Source: Sorghum bicolor (lineage: Eukaryota; Streptophyta; Magnoliopsida; Poales; Poaceae). Taken from it: a DNA stretch of 64,000 nt. A program made the translations under genes and the position numbers. Each line of letters starts with the position of its first letter. Positions within the stretch are counted from its first letter, which is position 1. The DNA lies in the NCBI RefSeq assembly GCF_000003195.3, contig NC_012872.2:51565695-51629694 (forward strand), given 5' to 3'. Shown here in pieces: positions 60,760 through 64,000 of the stretch. The notes below the pieces were generated by a model. The model was not told the DNA's origin. It ran no database searches and saw nothing but the letters and a program-made list of their open reading frames with translations.

Positions 60760-61403
60760 AGAGCCACTATAAAAGATTGTAATTTCTTGTGAGTCACTAG
60801 AAAAGTTCAGTGGACGTTAGCGCCCACCGCTCCAAATATTTTTTGCCCTCCAGGCCACTGCCGTTAGATTGAGCTCTAACAGTGTCAAACCACGGGTGTG
60901 AAAAGTCAAAAATACCCTTAGGTGTAAATATGTTGTTAATTTTTTTAGCATCTTAATGACTTTAAATGGAAAAACTCAAAAACAAAAGGTTGTAGATCTC
61001 ATCGAGGTCTATAATTTTTATATAAAAATTATTTTTTATTATATATCGAAAAAAGATACAATTTTCTAAGATATATATTAAACATATCAAATCACATATT
61101 TTTGCGAAATTAAATAGAAAAAAATTTTATATGAAAATTGTAGATCTCGACGAGATCTACAAAACTTTCTAGTTTTGAGTTTTTTCATTTGAAGTTGTTA
61201 AGATGCTCAAAATATTTAACATATTGAGACCTAAGGGTGTTTTTATCTTTTCACACCTGCGGTTTAACACCGCTAGAGCCCAATTTAACGGCAGTGGCAT
61301 GAAAGGTAAAAAAATAGAGCAGTAGCGCTGAAGTCTGTTGAACTTTTTTAGTGGCTCACAAAAAATTGTGATTTTTTAGAGTGGCTCACAAGAAATTTCC
61401 CCA
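60760..61403. mobile_element. Mutator-type MITE (644 bp), second copy of the family, TSD TAAGTAGTG
   Basis: Long inverted repeats share the words of the copy at 58242 (CACTGCCGTTA, GTGTGAAAAGTCAAAAATAC and TCTTAATGACTT with their complements). A perfect 9 bp duplication, TAAGTAGTG, lies at 60751-60759 and 61404-61412. Both ends carry a short GAGCCACT-type unit in two tandem versions, and the right end is about 18 bp longer than the left. Confidence 0.87.
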
Positions 61404-61412
61404 TAAGTAGTG

Positions 61413-63906
61413 TCATCTAGACAAAATAGCTAGGAGACAACGTCCAAGATTATAAGAATATCATAGCCGAGAAAAATTTAAGACGTGTTGAAATATGGCA
61501 CGCATGGCATATATGATCCATTTGGATAAAACGGTACGTTGATGTATGTAAATTAGTCCGATTCATCGATTCTGACTACCAAATTGCCTTTTTAGGAGAT
61601 GTGGCTTGCTTGGAATTGGTATGCTAACTAGAATCTATGGTATCCTTTAGTTTTTGGCACTTAGCCGAAAATTTTCGTTTTACCTTTTTCTTTGGAAGCT
61701 TGTTATGGCCTTTAGTTTCGATCGCTTTTCAAACACCAGCTAGTTTTATTTTGTTGCCCTCGAATGTAGAAGTACTTGATGTATGCACTACACTCTTTTC
61801 AAAAGGCTTTAAACTTTCTTTCCTACTTATACTTTTGCTTTCTCTAGGTCAGTTTGACCGTCTCAACATTCTTTGCAAGGCACAAAGCAGTTGGGTTGCT
61901 ATTAGCATTAGTCAGCCCTAGAATGATGGTATTTTCCTTGTTCAATATCACAACCAAAAATTTTGATTTAGATTGTGAATAGAAAACACTAAATAAAATA
62001 AATGATTTTAATATTTTCTAAAATTTTCTTAAGACTTATTTAAATTTAAATGTTAACAATTTACAGAGCATAAATATGATTTCATAAAAACTTTTACAAT
62101 TTAATAGGAGGGGTTGTTGCATTCATGTCGGTTGCCTGTTGTGTTTTATACCAAAATGTTTAATGCATTTAGATATCATATAGTCTTCCTTGGGGATTTT
62201 AGATTTTTTTAGAATTTTTCTCATTTTTTCTTGACCAAATTCCAATATGTGGTACTGTGCTTCAAAAGATATTTTTCATAAGCTCTAAGTATTTTATTTG
62301 GATTCCTCATGTTTTAATCTACCTTTGGGAATTACTTCGAATGTTTGACTTGTATCATAACAATTGATACAAGTGGTTACAGTGTGTTTTTCTCATGGAC
62401 AAAAAAGAAATACGGCAATATTTGATGTCTGTGGAAACTCGAGCATGTCCACTTCTATGTTCTTTGTAGACAATGCTTACGAGTATTGCTTACGAGTATT
62501 CAAATACATAAACATATCCAACTATCCGTTTTGGTTTTTTAGTTGACAATGCTTACGAGTATTGCTTGAAAATGCTACGAACAGACGATAAATAGAGGAA
62601 ATGGGTAACAAATGCATCCTTCGTTTATTGACAGAAACTTAAATTATGTATGCTCTCTGAGTTTGTGCGTGTTTGGGTTTTTCATAACCCGAAAACTTGA
62701 AATGCGGTGGTAGACAAACTTACTAAGATAGATGTGGAGGTAGGGCCAATAAGACGGTGTTTTGCTTTGGCATGATGATCATCTTGCTGCTGTTTCTGAC
62801 CTGGTGATCGCCGATTCAGGTTTGGTCGATAGTTAATGGAAATGTCTTTCCATCCAAAAAAAAAGAGAAAGGAAACATAATAGAGATTGAATTGTTCTTT
62901 TGAGATGTCGTTTCTGTCTTCACCCTGTAATAATAATAAGGGCTTTTTTAGAAGCAAAGGGGAGCAAAACTCAAGGATAGAAAATCTCCTACTAAAAACT
63001 AGAACGATAATTAAAAAGATATTCCCATAAATTACCTACCCAGTGAAAAGTCCAGGATCCCGGAGGGATTGGAGTTTCCAAATTAGGCCTACGGAAAAAT
63101 TAGATCTATTACCATAAAAACAATCTTTAAATATATACCATCAAAAGAATTAGCTTAAGATATATATTTGTCATCAAAAGATATATTTTTTTAGCTCCTT
63201 AGCACTTCTATAACTCCACATTAACTTGGATTATCCGAATCAGGTATTTGGATCCTAATCGAATTGTAGTCAGATTATAGGTTGGATTATAAAAAAAATC
63301 CGTCCACCAAATTATAATAATCATATAATCTTTTCCCAACTTTGATTTTTAAAAAGTATAGGTCATTTGTACTGCAATAACGATAATTAACATTTGCCAC
63401 CTAGAAATCCCAACAGTATAGGTTATTGTAATCCATAATCTAGATTAGTATAAAGGGCTCCGAAGAAAGTGGGTTTTATGAGTATATGGCTGCCCATCTT
63501 ATGACATGGATTTGGCTGTTAGATTGACACTGGTGGCCTATTTTAAGCCGCACAACCAGGATCAAAAAAATTCAGTGGAAGTGAGGAAAAGTTTGAAAAG
63601 AGATGGAAACCAGCCACTCGTGCGTAAACAAAATGAAATTGACCAGCTGTTAAAATCAACTTGGAGCATTGCTGTCATTTTCATAAGGTTTTGTTAGGCT
63701 TTTTTGCTTGCCAGTTTACACGCCTCGTCCATATTTGCTCACAGTCACATGGATGCAACTAAAACAGTTTGCAACTCAAGTCAAGATCCTTCCTGAAAAC
63801 AGGACACAAGTTGTCAAATCGGCACAAATATTTTCCCATCAACCACAGGACATCTCTTTTCAGAAAAAAAAACAAGCACACAGTATGGCAAACATCCCTC
63901 GTAGTA
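61413..63906. other. Intergenic DNA, no gene recognised
   Basis: AT-rich with short frames only (the longest is 94 codons, at 61637-61921, without motifs). It contains a 23 bp direct repeat (62469-62491 and 62545-62567). No RNA gene was recognised. Confidence 0.5.
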
Positions 63907-63907
63907 G

Positions 63908-64000
63908 GGGTTGTGTAGCTCCTGAAAATTTTTGCAAAGTTTTCAAAATCTTTTCGTTACATCAAAACTTGTGGTACATGCATAAAACATTAAATATAGA
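63908..64000. mobile_element. Tourist-like MITE, cut by the window end
   Basis: It shows the family order seen at 30260 and 58958: a decayed GGTTGTGTAG terminus, then AAAATCTTTTCGTTACATC, TTGTGGTACATGCAT and AAACATTAAATATAG, running into the window end. Confidence 0.75.

Overview
This is nuclear DNA from a grass, most likely a panicoid of the Sorghum/Andropogoneae type. The host genes have introns. Nested Ty3/gypsy and L1-type retroelements take up most of the window, and there are several short Tourist-like MITEs with GGCCTTGTTTAG ends. The species is inferred from this repeat composition and is not proven.

Only two ordinary host genes are well supported. One is a 14-exon casein kinase 1-like Ser/Thr kinase (51178-54924, plus strand; the exons sum to 1413 nt and encode 470 residues). 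The other is a single-exon, Ser-rich, single-pass membrane protein of unknown function (56888-57661, minus strand). Both lie in the right quarter, where the repeats are mostly small DNA elements: Tourist, Mutator-type, CACTA and hAT MITEs, most with recognisable target-site duplications.

Layout. At 1-10.76 kb there is a stack of insertions: a Tat-type gypsy element (LTR 3519-3978) interrupts the gag of an Athila-like gypsy element (LTR 4577-5811). That element interrupts another LTR of the same family (5812-6141), which in turn sits in ORF1 of an L1-type LINE (6142-10762). At 10997-24656 lies a complete 13.7 kb Tat-lineage gypsy element on the minus strand, with two about 725 bp LTRs and a perfect AGTTT duplication. 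It encodes gag, protease, RT, two RNase H regions and integrase. Its roughly 4 kb between integrase and the 3' LTR holds a spliced antisense gene with a plant mobile domain (PMD/MAIN-like) and a coiled-coil tail. A solo LTR with a perfect GTCGG duplication sits inside the element. At 26.9-27.9 kb a TIR-bounded unit carries GC-rich coding-like DNA. At 30.0-35.1 kb lies a near-complete LINE with flanking duplications. At 35.3-50.6 kb there are a hexanucleotide microsatellite, old LTR remnants hit by two further solo LTRs, a LINE ORF1 remnant, a 37 bp minisatellite, a chromovirus-like LTR split by a hAT MITE, and a 3' LTR just upstream of the kinase gene.

The most unusual object is the antisense PMD gene carried by the Tat element. 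It has its own TATA box, introns and a 3' end convergent with integrase. One vocabulary, GCCGAT/ATCGGC, recurs in the element's LTRs, pol, gag and antisense gene alike.
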